NCBI GenBank assembly: GCA_964639665.1
Contig: CAZXEU010000051.1
Coordinates: 1 to 25,777, forward strand
Reading direction: 5' to 3'
Source of the DNA: CAZXEU01 sp964639665
GTDB taxonomy: Bacteria > Bacteroidota > Rhodothermia > Rhodothermales > Bin80
Length of the DNA: 25,777 nucleotides
In this document: positions 8,069 through 16,338 of the stretch, piece by piece
How the letters are laid out: each line of letters starts with the position of its first letter
Numbering within the stretch: the stretch's first letter is position 1
Position numbers and translations under genes: made by a program
Notes under the pieces: model-generated
The model's input: the letters and a program-made list of their open reading frames with translations, nothing else
Told to the model about the DNA's origin: nothing
The model's database searches: none

Positions 8069-9211
8069 TCACAGTACAGCTTCCACGCGCCCGCCGCGTA
8101 CGGTAAGCAGCCTGTTTTCCTCCGCCGTGAATGGCACACTAGACTCAAAAGGGTGGCTCTGCGCGACCGTGATGAGACACTGGCCCACAGTGCCACCTTG
8201 CAGGAGGGAAAGGAAGCTCTGCACGCGCCTGGAATCCAGGGTGTCGAATACGTCGTCAAGCAGCAGTATCGGGAGTTTCTCCGTCCGCTCGTGCAAGTAC
8301 AGGTACTGGGCCAGCTTCAGGGCCAGGGTAAAAGTGCGGTGCTGCCCTTGAGACGCATAGTTACGCAAGGGTCGGCCATCCATCTTGAAGACCAGATCGT
8401 CTCTGTGCGGACCGATCAAAGTGTATCCCAGCACAGCCTCGCGATGTGCCGTCTGGTCTAACTGGGCCAGGAATGCAGTCCGGATCTGCGACGCCTCCGC
8501 GGTTTTTCGCAAACTCCCCAGTGTCGAATAGCCCATGGAGGGTCTTTCCGTTGCCCTTCCCATCAGTCGATAGGCCATTTCCAGGAAGCCGCCAAATTGT
8601 TCGACGAAGCCTGAGCGTGCAGCTACCAGGCGCGTTCCCCGATGTATCAATTCCTCATTCCAAGGCCCCATCAGCGATTCGCTGACAGGCCGCCCGTTAC
8701 GGCGTCCCTGAGCAAGTAACTCGTTGCGCTGACGCAATGTGCGCCGATACTTGACCAGGTCGTCCAGGTATACGGGTCGTGACTGACTGATTACGTTGTT
8801 CAAGAACCGGCGCCGCACGTCGGGGCCGCCCGCTGTGAGTCCGTGATCAAGGTGGGAAAAGACAACGGTCGGGACGTTCCCCACGATATCAGACAGGCGC
8901 TCCAGCGGCGAATCATTTACCAGAATGCGCTTGCTGCCCTGCCTTGTGTAGACTAGGCGTACAGACAGCCTGGGCCGTCGTTCTCCTTCAAACATACCCT
9001 CAAGCTCGAACATCGGCTCTCCCGTTCGAATCGCTTGCGAATCCTTGTCCGTCAGGAAGCTCTTGGACAGACACAAGAAATGCACTGCTTCGAGCACATT
9101 GGTCTTGCCGGCACCGTTTGAACCGCGAAACAGGTTCAACTTCGGCGCCAGGACCACGCGACTTTCACGATGGGCCCTAAACGCGCGTAGCGTCAGTGTG
9201 CGAAGAAGCAT
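8069..9211 (-). CDS. recF: DNA replication/repair protein RecF
   Basis: The 380-residue protein is a complete RecF. Walker A is G-S-N-G-A-G-K-T at 30-37, the ABC signature is in Y-A-S-Q-G-Q-H-R-T (285-293) and Walker B is I-L-L-L-D-D-V-F-D-T-L-D (315-326). The early L-R-A-F-R-A-H-R motif and the R-R-R-F-L-N segment near 133-138 are also typical. RecF is an SMC-like ATPase that, with RecO and RecR, loads RecA on single-stranded gaps. In many bacteria recF follows dnaA-dnaN; here it stands alone between a convergent maoC-like gene and divergent murQ, so the dnaA-dnaN-recF string is broken in this organism. ATG start, no clear Shine-Dalgarno. Confidence 0.96.
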   Translation of the reverse strand: MLLRTLTLRAFRAHRESRVVLAPKLNLFRGSNGAGKTNVLEAVHFLCLSKSFLTDKDSQAIRTGEPMFELEGMFEGERRPRLSVRLVYTRQGSKRILVNDSPLERLSDIVGNVPTVVFSHLDHGLTAGGPDVRRRFLNNVISQSRPVYLDDLVKYRRTLRQRNELLAQGRRNGRPVSESLMGPWNEELIHRGTRLVAARSGFVEQFGGFLEMAYRLMGRATERPSMGYSTLGSLRKTAEASQIRTAFLAQLDQTAHREAVLGYTLIGPHRDDLVFKMDGRPLRNYASQGQHRTFTLALKLAQYLYLHERTEKLPILLLDDVFDTLDSRRVQSFLSLLQGGTVGQCLITVAQSHPFESSVPFTAEENRLLTVRGGRVEAVL

Positions 9212-9338
9212 GCAAGCATTAAGTCGAGAGAGTCCCGTACTGGCTCAGCTCAAAATCGTTCAGTCTCTGGACAGCCTTACGTATCCTTCCCGAGACGCGG
9301 CGTCGGCTGGCGCGCCCGAACGGTGCGACAGCTCCGAC

Positions 9339-9364
9339 TTGTTGTGCGGCCCGGCGTATCTTTG
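9339..9364 (+). promoter_or_regulatory. Possible Bacteroidota-type promoter for murQ
   Basis: TATCTTTG at 9357-9364 matches the TAnnTTTG -7 element described for Bacteroidota sigma factor promoters. TTG triplets at 9339 and 9342 could serve as the -33 element, though the spacing is short. Transcription would start near 9371, giving a short leader before the murQ ATG at 9388. This is a weak, motif-only call. Confidence 0.3.
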
Positions 9365-9387
9365 ACCGATCATTTCACGTACGCGGC

Positions 9388-10308
9388 ATGACCGATACCC
9401 GAGCTGTCTTCGCAGAATTGCAGAACCTCGTCACGGAAGGTCGCAATCCCCGGTCTCACAACATCGATACGGCCTCTGTGCCCGAAATACTGCAGGTCAT
9501 CAATGATGAAGACTTTGCCGTTCCTGGCGCCGTTCGCGAGGAAATCCCATATATTGCGCAAGCTGTATCTATTGTGGTCAAGGCGCTCAAGGCAGGGGGG
9601 AGGCTTATTTATGTAGGCGCGGGAACCAGTGGCCGTCTGGGTATCCTCGATGCGTCGGAATGCCCGCCCACATTCGGAACTCCGCCTTCCATGGTCCAGG
9701 GCATAATTGCCGGCGGACGCGATGCGGTTTTTCGCTCTCAGGAAGGCGCTGAAGATTCTGCGGCGGACGGTGCCCGCGCTATGCAGTGCGCTGATGTAGC
9801 AGCGAATGACGTGGTGTGTGGAATCGCTGCCAGCCGGCGGACGCCGTATGTGAGGGGCGCTGTCCGCGAAGCCCGAAAGCTGGGTTGCCATACCATCTTC
9901 GTTACATGCAATCCGCGCGCAACCCTTGATCTCAGTGTAGACGTAGCCATTTGTGTTGTGGTAGGCCCGGAGGTAATCATGGGATCCACACGGATGAAGA
10001 GTGGCACGGCGCAGAAGCTTGTCCTGAACATGATTACTACAGCCGCCATGATCAGGCTTGGCAAAGTCTACGAAAACATGATGGTTGACTTGCAGATGGG
10101 TGCGCAGAAGCTGGTCGAGCGGTCCAAGCGCACTGTCATGTCGGTTACGGGTCTGGACTACGAGGCTGCGTCCAGGCTCCTTGTGGACGCCGAAGGACAT
10201 GTGAAGACGGCTCTCGTCATGCACTTGGCCAATACCTCTCTTCCTGAGGCACGGCGGCGTCTGGACTCAGCAGACGGATTTGTACGGCGCGCGGTGCGCG
10301 GACAGTAA
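9388..10308 (+). CDS. murQ: N-acetylmuramic acid 6-phosphate etherase
   Basis: The 306-residue protein is a full-length MurQ. It starts with the usual T-E-G-R-N-P segment followed by I-D; the sugar isomerase (SIS) domain carries V-G-A-G-T-S-G-R-L-G (76-85), the D-A-S-E-C-P-P-T-F-G motif with Glu91, and E-G-A-E-D-S with Glu122. These two glutamates correspond in spacing to the catalytic pair of E. coli MurQ. The G-S-T-R-M-K-S-G-T-A-Q-K motif and C-terminal helical domain are present. The enzyme removes the D-lactyl ether from MurNAc-6-phosphate to give GlcNAc-6-phosphate in peptidoglycan recycling, in the cytosol. mfd begins about 46 bp downstream on the same strand and may be co-transcribed. 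No amidase, MurNAc kinase (AnmK) or MurNAc transporter gene is in the window. Confidence 0.95.
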   Translation: MTDTRAVFAELQNLVTEGRNPRSHNIDTASVPEILQVINDEDFAVPGAVREEIPYIAQAVSIVVKALKAGGRLIYVGAGTSGRLGILDASECPPTFGTPPSMVQGIIAGGRDAVFRSQEGAEDSAADGARAMQCADVAANDVVCGIAASRRTPYVRGAVREARKLGCHTIFVTCNPRATLDLSVDVAICVVVGPEVIMGSTRMKSGTAQKLVLNMITTAAMIRLGKVYENMMVDLQMGAQKLVERSKRTVMSVTGLDYEAASRLLVDAEGHVKTALVMHLANTSLPEARRRLDSADGFVRRAVRGQ

Positions 10309-10354
10309 TCCCGAATTCTTCCTGACCGGCATAGCCATCTGCCGGAATTGTTCC

Positions 10355-13300
10355 GTGTCGCTCTCCGTCATCTATTCCCGACTGTTCTCCGGTCTTGACG
10401 GGGTATCAATTGTATCGTGGGCCCGCGAGGCGACAGGCTCGCATTTGCCGATCCTTCGTCTGGAGGGCACAGCTGGTTCGCTGCCTGCCTTCGTGCTCAA
10501 TTTTGTATTTGAAGAGTGCCGGCGCCCGATTCTTGCCGTCACCGCCGATACAGACGCGGCACAGTACCTCCACACCGATCTTGCCCTACTTGCAGCCGAT
10601 GCATCACAGCCATTACTGTTTCCACCCGGAGGGACGCCTCGTAGTACCCGGGATTCTATCGCGGATACCGTTCCATTGGTGCAGCGGAGCGATGTCCTTG
10701 CGCAACTTGTCACCGGGTTTTGCGGCATTCTCGTCACCAGCGCAGGTGCGCTCGGTGAGTCCGTTCCCCTGCCGGATCATGCAGTTGAGGAGATCGTGAC
10801 GCTCAAGCCGGGCGAGGAGATTTCGCCGCAGAACCTTGTGCTCCAGCTTATCGAGCAGAAATTCGAGCGGGTCGATTTCGTGGAGACGGTCGGAGAGGTG
10901 GCATGGCGCGGCGGCATTGTCGACATATATGGCTACACACGTGATTATCCTGTTCGGCTTGAGTTCCTTGGTGACGATATAGAATCCATCCGTGAATTCG
11001 ATCCCCGAACGCAACGGTCGCTCAGGCAGCTCGAAACCGTACGGATTGTGCCCAACCTGCAGCACATTGGACTTGAGCAGGACCGCGGGCAGACCTCACT
11101 GCTCCAGTACATTGCTCCCGAGACGCTTCTTGCCACATTTGACAGCATGGCATTTCGCAAGGGCATCGGGGACGCGCAAGCGGAGACCGGGAGGGATGCG
11201 CAGGCATTCAGTTCCCATACTGCTCTTCATGCAGAACTTGGCCGCTTTGCGCAAATCTCATTCGGAACATTTGCCCAGAGAGAGGCTGCGGTGGCGCATG
11301 ACATCGGTGCCAGGCCTCCGCCCCGCTTTGCGGGCGGACTGGACAGACTCCGTCGCCGGATAGTGGAGAATTCTGTTCGTGGAGCAGACACGTACATCCT
11401 GTGTGAGACCAGACAGCAGCTGGAGCGCCTGCATGCCCTGCTCTCTCGGGAGGTGGAGCAGTGCCGGTTAAGCATCGTAGTGGAATCCCTGCACCAGGGG
11501 TTTGAAACTGCGCACTTGGCGGTATATGTCGACCATGAGATATTTGGAAGGCGGTTCCGCCCCCCCCGAAGGAAGCCGGCACGGGTAGGCGGGCTGCGAC
11601 AGCACGAGGTTCGCAGGCTCCACCCAGGAGATTTCGTGGTCCACACCGACTTTGGCATCGGCAAGTTCGCCGGCTTTCATCGCATCACCGTTCGCGGCAA
11701 GCAGCAGGAAGCGCTGAAAATCCTCTACGCCGGCGATGACGTGCTGTATGTGAACGTCAATGCCGTACACAAGCTGCACAAATACACCGGCCAGGAAGGA
11801 CACCAGCCTAGGCTGACAACGCTGGGCACGGGACAGTGGGAGCGCGCGAAGACGCGCACAAAGAGTCGCATAAAGGACATCGCCCGAGATCTCATCAGGC
11901 TGTACTCGAAGCGCAAGTCTACCATAGGCTATCCGTTCGGTACCGATACGGTCTGGCAGTGCGAATTGGAAGCTGCGTTTCCGTACGAGGACACACCCGA
12001 TCAGGCGCGTGCCTGCCAGGACGTGAAGCAGGACATGGAAGCCTCCGCACCCATGGACCGGCTTGTGTGCGGGGACGTCGGCTTCGGCAAGACGGAAGTG
12101 GCGGTTCGGGCGGCATTCAAGGCGGCCATTGAAAGCAAGCAAGTTGCCATACTCGTACCGACCACGATTTTGGCCCGCCAGCACTTTGACACGTTCAGCA
12201 AACGCCTGGCAGCCTTTCCGTTGCGAATCGACATGCTGTCCCGGTTTCAGTCAAAGGCTGCGTTGCGCGACAGTGTACAGGCGATCGCGCAGGGCACGGT
12301 AGACATTGCAATTGGTACACAGCGCCTCGTGTCGAAGGACGTGCAGTTCAAGGATCTGGGCCTCCTAATAGTCGACGAAGAGCAGCGATTCGGAGTGAGG
12401 GTAAAGGAAAAGCTGCGCCAGCTGCGCGTTGGCGTGGACACGCTTACCCTGACGGCCACGCCGATCCCGCGTACACTGCAGTTTTCGCTCATGGGAGCCA
12501 GGGACCTGTCGATCATGGCTACGCCTCCGCCAAATCGCCAGGCCGTCGTCACAGAAATCCATACGTATGACCGAGACCTGGTTCGGCAGGCGATTCTGCA
12601 TGAAGTAGGCCGCGAGGGGCAGGTCTTCTATATCCATAACCGCGTGAAGTCCATCGAGTCCGTGGCCTCGATGCTGCGCGAGCTCGTACCTGAAGTGCAC
12701 ATCCAGGTTGCTCATGGGCAGATGAAGCCGAAAGACCTCGAGCGGAAAATGATGGGCTTTGTCGATCACAAGTTCGACGTTCTTGTCTCAACGGCGATCA
12801 TAGAAAACGGGCTCGACATCTCGAACGCAAACACGATCATCGTAGACCGCGCCCAGCGTTTCGGCTTGGCTGACCTTCACCAGCTTCGGGGTCGCGTGGG
12901 GCGAAGTGATCGCAAGGCATATTGTTATCTGCTCGTACCGTCCGTCCAGGCACTGACCAGGGAGGCCCGTCGCCGCCTGCAAGCCGTAGAGGAGCTAGGA
13001 GAGCTCGGGAGCGGATTCCAACTCGCTATGCGGGACCTCGACATTCGCGGCGCTGGCAATCTGCTCGGTGGGCAGCAAAGCGGATTCATGGCCGAACTGG
13101 GCTACGAAACCTACCATTCTGTGCTGGACGAGGCCGTGCGAGAGCTCAAGCATGAAGAATTCGAAGAGTTGTCCGTCCAGCCGCAACCCGCGGCGGAAAC
13201 CGCAGTGGATGTAGATGAGGCTACTCTGATTCCCGATGGCTTCATTACAAGTCAGCTCGAGAGGCTTGGCGTCTATCAACGGATAAGTTCTTCCACGTCG

Positions 13301-13648
13301 CTAGAAGCACTGGCCGACGTTCGGGCCGAGATCACGGACCGGTTCGGGCAGCTGCCGCCGGAAGTGGAAAACCTGATTTACGCGGCCGCGCTCAAATTCT
13401 ATGGCCAGCGTCTGCGCCTGCCGCGCGTACAGTATCGCAATCGACGCCTGTTCCTTGTTTTCCCATCAGCGGATAACGATCTCCTTTTCCTTGATACAAT
13501 TCGCACTCCGTTGCTGGAAAACCTTGCCCGTCTGGAACAGGACTTTGTGTTCAGAGAAACTAGGCGGGGCAAGCTGCGAGCCATTGTCCAGGACGTGCGC
13601 AGCCTGCCGGCGGCAGTCACCGTACTCAGTGCCCTTCAGGTTGAATGA
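10355..13648 (+). CDS. mfd: Transcription-repair coupling factor Mfd
   Basis: The product is about 1,097 residues from GTG 10355. The open frame extends back to a TTG at 10280 inside murQ, but that extension is Cys/Asn-rich and unlike Mfd. The N-terminal UvrB-like part has G-G-I-V-D-I-Y and R-L-E-F-L-G-D-D-I-E-S-I-R-x-F-D. The RNA-polymerase-interacting domain (about 420-480) has P-G-D-F-V-V-H-T-D-F-G-I-G-K-F. The helicase core has Walker A G-D-V-G-F-G-K-T (573-580), D-E-E-Q (674-677), T-A-T-P-I-P-R-T-L and R-G-R-V-G-R-S. A C-terminal TRCF domain follows. Mfd removes stalled RNA polymerase at lesions and recruits UvrA. A run of eight C (11560-11567) lies in the reading frame and is a possible slippage site, but the frame is intact. 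Convergent with the WYL gene, 15 bp apart. Confidence 0.96.
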   Translation: MSLSVIYSRLFSGLDGVSIVSWAREATGSHLPILRLEGTAGSLPAFVLNFVFEECRRPILAVTADTDAAQYLHTDLALLAADASQPLLFPPGGTPRSTRDSIADTVPLVQRSDVLAQLVTGFCGILVTSAGALGESVPLPDHAVEEIVTLKPGEEISPQNLVLQLIEQKFERVDFVETVGEVAWRGGIVDIYGYTRDYPVRLEFLGDDIESIREFDPRTQRSLRQLETVRIVPNLQHIGLEQDRGQTSLLQYIAPETLLATFDSMAFRKGIGDAQAETGRDAQAFSSHTALHAELGRFAQISFGTFAQREAAVAHDIGARPPPRFAGGLDRLRRRIVENSVRGADTYILCETRQQLERLHALLSREVEQCRLSIVVESLHQGFETAHLAVYVDHEIFGRRFRPPRRKPARVGGLRQHEVRRLHPGDFVVHTDFGIGKFAGFHRITVRGKQQEALKILYAGDDVLYVNVNAVHKLHKYTGQEGHQPRLTTLGTGQWERAKTRTKSRIKDIARDLIRLYSKRKSTIGYPFGTDTVWQCELEAAFPYEDTPDQARACQDVKQDMEASAPMDRLVCGDVGFGKTEVAVRAAFKAAIESKQVAILVPTTILARQHFDTFSKRLAAFPLRIDMLSRFQSKAALRDSVQAIAQGTVDIAIGTQRLVSKDVQFKDLGLLIVDEEQRFGVRVKEKLRQLRVGVDTLTLTATPIPRTLQFSLMGARDLSIMATPPPNRQAVVTEIHTYDRDLVRQAILHEVGREGQVFYIHNRVKSIESVASMLRELVPEVHIQVAHGQMKPKDLERKMMGFVDHKFDVLVSTAIIENGLDISNANTIIVDRAQRFGLADLHQLRGRVGRSDRKAYCYLLVPSVQALTREARRRLQAVEELGELGSGFQLAMRDLDIRGAGNLLGGQQSGFMAELGYETYHSVLDEAVRELKHEEFEELSVQPQPAAETAVDVDEATLIPDGFITSQLERLGVYQRISSSTSLEALADVRAEITDRFGQLPPEVENLIYAAALKFYGQRLRLPRVQYRNRRLFLVFPSADNDLLFLDTIRTPLLENLARLEQDFVFRETRRGKLRAIVQDVRSLPAAVTVLSALQVE

Positions 13649-13663
13649 TTCGGCATGTCGGCG

Positions 13664-14626
13664 TCAGCCGTACAGACCCGCCAGATGCGTTGCCAGCTCA
13701 TGCATCAGGTCCCTGAGGGCTGGCGGTTCCAACACTTCGACGCCCGGACCGAATCGAAGGAGGTACCGGGCCAGGTAGGCCAGATTCTCAAAATGGATTG
13801 TTACCTCAACAAAGCTCCCTGTTCGCCGCTCCTGTTCGATGCCTGCCGGCAGCATCCGCCGGGCCCTGGGGTACAGGTGTGCCGCGAAACGAATTACGGT
13901 CCGCTCCGGTCGCTTTCCCTGCGCCCGGATGTATTCCTGAAGACGAAAGCTGTCAGGCGGCGAGAATCGCTCCGTTAGCACAAACATCTCCCGGATGTTC
14001 TCAATAAGGAAATTGCGGATGTCTGACCGCAAAAGATCATAGGCGACAAGGTTCCAGTGGTCGACGTAGTAAACGAGTCCGAGTGGATTGACTTTCCTCT
14101 TGGTCAATTCTTTGCGGCTTTCCACGTAGTAGCTCATCGCAATACTGCGTCGCTGTGCGATAGCCTCACTCAATTCGTACCAGCGACCGCTCGCTTCGGC
14201 AGCCTCCTCGTGCAGCCAGTACGGATCCAGGACTGTCCGCTCGGTCAACCGATCCATGTACTCTCTAGCGTGTTTGGGAAGAACAGACCGGATTTTCATG
14301 GCCACTTCCGAGGCCTCCTTCCTAAGCGAGGCGTCCGCCTGCAGCTTCATGAATTCAGCTCCCACGAGAAGCATCGCTGCCTGGCGTCCAGATAGCATCA
14401 ATGGCGGCAGCTGGTAGCCTTCAAGGATTTCGTATCCTCCTTTCTCACCGTAGGTCAACGGGACACCGGACTCCCCCAGTGCCCTCAGATCCCGGAAGAT
14501 AGTCCGCCGACTTACCCCGAAATGTTCAGCGAGGTCACGTGAGGTCATGTTGGGCCTGTTCTGGAGAAGCAGAACAAGCGCGAACAACCTTTCGGTGCGG
14601 TTGTGAGCGCGTTCGCGGTTACCCAT
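13664..14626 (-). CDS. HTH-WYL family transcriptional regulator
   Basis: The 320-residue protein has an N-terminal helix-turn-helix (28-50, T-S-R-D-L-A-E-H-F-G-V-S-R-R-T-I-F-R-D-L) of the DeoR/HTH_11 kind, a middle linker, and a WYL domain (about 150-235) with V-N-P-L-G-L-V-Y-Y and the triad position occupied by W191-N192-L193. A C-terminal WCX-like part follows. WYL proteins bind single-stranded DNA, RNA or nucleotide-like ligands and regulate DNA-damage, phage-defence or metabolic genes. Target genes cannot be told from context: the gene is convergent with mfd, and a gene-free kilobase lies upstream. An 11-bp sequence, GAGCGCGTTCG, occurs both at codons 4-7 (14605-14615) and upstream (14660-14670), possibly an autoregulatory operator. 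No defence genes are adjacent. Confidence 0.88.
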   Translation of the reverse strand: MGNRERAHNRTERLFALVLLLQNRPNMTSRDLAEHFGVSRRTIFRDLRALGESGVPLTYGEKGGYEILEGYQLPPLMLSGRQAAMLLVGAEFMKLQADASLRKEASEVAMKIRSVLPKHAREYMDRLTERTVLDPYWLHEEAAEASGRWYELSEAIAQRRSIAMSYYVESRKELTKRKVNPLGLVYYVDHWNLVAYDLLRSDIRNFLIENIREMFVLTERFSPPDSFRLQEYIRAQGKRPERTVIRFAAHLYPRARRMLPAGIEQERRTGSFVEVTIHFENLAYLARYLLRFGPGVEVLEPPALRDLMHELATHLAGLYG

Positions 14627-15648
14627 CTGTATTTACGCGATCTCCGCGGTGCCTAGAACGAGCGCGTTCGTACTTCATATCTGCGGGGATCATTTGATGG
14701 AGCCAGCGATCCTTACTCCAGTGCCCGACTTCCCGGGCGCCAGAAGATTCTGCAAGTGGTGCCTTCCTGGCAGCATTGCAATTCATGCTTGTATACAGGC
14801 CGGGGGCGTTATCACGCCGTCTCATACGGCGCCAGGGCTTACAATCTCCATTGTCGAGCAATTACATTCTCTCACAGTGAGGGTGCGGCCTGTTCGGCCA
14901 CGCGTGCGGTTGCGCTCGCGAGGTGGACGACCTGCTCCTTAATCCCACGTATCGAGCATTTCTCTCGCCTGACGACAGCACCAATGCCGGCTAATCTTGG
15001 AGACGACGCCTCAACGCCTTGCGATTCCAGGGTTCTGCGGGGGAATCAGCTCCTCCCAGGCATGACAAATGAAGAGACTGCCCGTACCGTATCCGTCAGA
15101 CGGCGGCCAATCCCTGACCAGTTGTACGTCCCATGGCTTGAGGCGGTTGTTGAATGTCCGCAGACGCCATGAGCTACTGATCAGACATACTTGCAACCGG
15201 AGGGCTTTGGAATGGAGCCGCAGCAACTGGACCGAATCTGCCATACTTGCGGGCCCTGCATGTACCGAAGCCGATTGCAGGCTCCTCATTCTCTTAACGG
15301 GAAAGAGGGCATCCATCCGGGACCTGCCGAGCGGCGCGGCGCCGGCAAAGAAGTCGCTTTGTCGATGACGAGTCCGGGAACTTGGCCCAAGGTCCAATTG
15401 ACCTCCGCCATGCGCTGCATTGCGAATCTGCTGCCGCGCTTTCGCCGCGTTGATGCAGCATAGCCTCGAAATAACAGCCGGCTGCGCCAAGCTCAATGTT
15501 TCACGTGAAACATGCCGGCTAATGCGGAAAAGCAGGCGAGCTCTTCCGAAGGCGCCTGGTCGACATGCTGAGCGATGCTATCGCAATCCCGTGCGCGGCC
15601 GTCGATGTCGGTGCGAGACAGATTGTCAACGGCTGGGGTCCCTCGCAT
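14627..15648. other. Gene-free kilobase downstream of rsmG
   Basis: No frame on either strand has a recognisable domain or convincing start; the longest open frame (minus strand, 15011-15496) is Arg/Ser/Ala-rich and low in hydrophobic periodicity. The only strong signal is the parS at 15497-15512. Weaker items are hairpins at 14656-14669 (GAACG/CGTTC), 14805-14818 (GGCGT/ACGCC) and 15255-15281 (CCTGCA/TGCAGG), and a perfect direct repeat ATGCCGGCTAAT at 14984-14995 and 15512-15523. I looked for DnaA boxes (TTATCCACA-like) and found none. In many genomes parA and parB occupy the position after rsmG, so this may be decayed or rearranged sequence. Confidence 0.5.
15497..15512. promoter_or_regulatory. 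parS site (ParB-binding centromere), copy 1
   Basis: TGTTTCACGTGAAACA is a perfect match to the 16-bp bacterial parS consensus and lies in an 18-bp palindrome (15496-15513). ParB binds it, loads as a CTP clamp and organises the origin region for segregation. It sits in non-coding DNA 137 bp past the rsmG stop. A short AGCCGGC/GCCGGCT pair (15476-15482 and 15514-15520) flanks it. Confidence 0.92.
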
Positions 15649-16338
15649 TTACGCCGGTTCCCTCATGTGTACTATGAATTTGGCTGACATAAAGCCCTCA
15701 CCCGCCAGGACCGCTGTGTCAACGCGCACAGATGGATGCTCTCCGTTCATATCCGCGATCTCATCGCCCAAGTCTCCTCCCTTCAGGCAAACCGCCCCGG
15801 GCCACCAGGCGCCGGGACACCGGCCTGTTCCGCTTGAAATGGCAACGCGGGCATGCCAGTGCCACAGTTCTCGGAGTGACGCGACGGCGCGCGATACGGA
15901 GTAGTGTGCCCTTCCCGGCCACAATTCCGCCCTGCCTGTCCATGTTGTGAGGTTCTGCAACCCCAGGCGCCTTGCCATTAGCCTTACAGCGAGCGTCTTC
16001 CTTTCCGAAACATCCACTGCATGAAAGCTGACGGTCGGGTAAACTATGGCCAATGGAATTGCCGGCAGGCCTGCTCCCGTTCCCCAGTCGACCACCGCTG
16101 ACCCATCCTGAAACGGCCGAGCTGCCAGCGCCAGACTGTGCAACACATGCCGCCTGTGCAGTTCTGTGGCCGTGGCACGGGAGATCAGATTCAGGCGCGC
16201 GTTCGCTTCAAGAAGCAGTCCCTCAAAGGTCTTGAGCAACTGTCGCTGCCTGCCTGACAATTCCTCCCAAATGATGGCCGGGCGCACGGCGATCATCTCC
16301 CGACGGCCCCGGACTGATTCATGTTTCACGTGAAACAT
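15649..16338 (-). CDS. rsmG: 16S rRNA (guanine527-N7)-methyltransferase RsmG
   Basis: The 229-residue protein is RsmG (GidB). It has N-L-I-S-R (50-54), the H-x6-S-L region near 61-69, the SAM-binding motif V-V-D-W-G-T-G-A-G-L-P-A-I-P-L (82-96), the D-V-S-E-R-K motif (109-114) and S-V-S-R-A-V (147-152). It methylates N7 of G527 in 16S rRNA using S-adenosylmethionine. The first codons read M-F-H-V-K-H because parS copy 2 lies inside them; the conserved fold only begins near residue 20, so translation from a later codon (Met15, or the GTG at codon 18 with GGGAG upstream) is possible. The gene overlaps mnmG by 20 bp and shares its transcript. The distal part (about 160-185) is unusually Trp/Gly-rich but in frame. 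Confidence 0.93.
   Translation of the reverse strand: MFHVKHESVRGRREMIAVRPAIIWEELSGRQRQLLKTFEGLLLEANARLNLISRATATELHRRHVLHSLALAARPFQDGSAVVDWGTGAGLPAIPLAIVYPTVSFHAVDVSERKTLAVRLMARRLGLQNLTTWTGRAELWPGRAHYSVSRAVASLRELWHWHARVAISSGTGRCPGAWWPGAVCLKGGDLGDEIADMNGEHPSVRVDTAVLAGEGFMSAKFIVHMREPA

Noticed and set aside
9370..10224. 284-codon minus-strand open frame antisense to murQ
   Set aside because: It mirrors almost the whole of murQ, has no recognisable domain and is His/Arg-rich; murQ has all its catalytic motifs.
10280..10354. 25-codon N-terminal extension of mfd from TTG 10280
   Set aside because: Overlaps the end of murQ, uses a TTG, and its residues do not look like an Mfd N-terminus.
11468..12184. 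238-codon minus-strand open frame in mfd
   Set aside because: Antisense to the RNA-polymerase-interacting and helicase domains of mfd.
14531..14545. Third parS around TCACGTGA inside the WYL gene
   Set aside because: Only the central eight bases match; the flanking four bases on each side do not.
15011..15496. 161-codon minus-strand open frame in the gene-free kilobase
   Set aside because: No ParA/ParB or other recognisable motif, composition looks random, and no ribosome binding site is seen.
14627..15648. oriC in the gene-free kilobase
   Set aside because: No TTATCCACA-like DnaA boxes and no AT-rich unwinding element seen.
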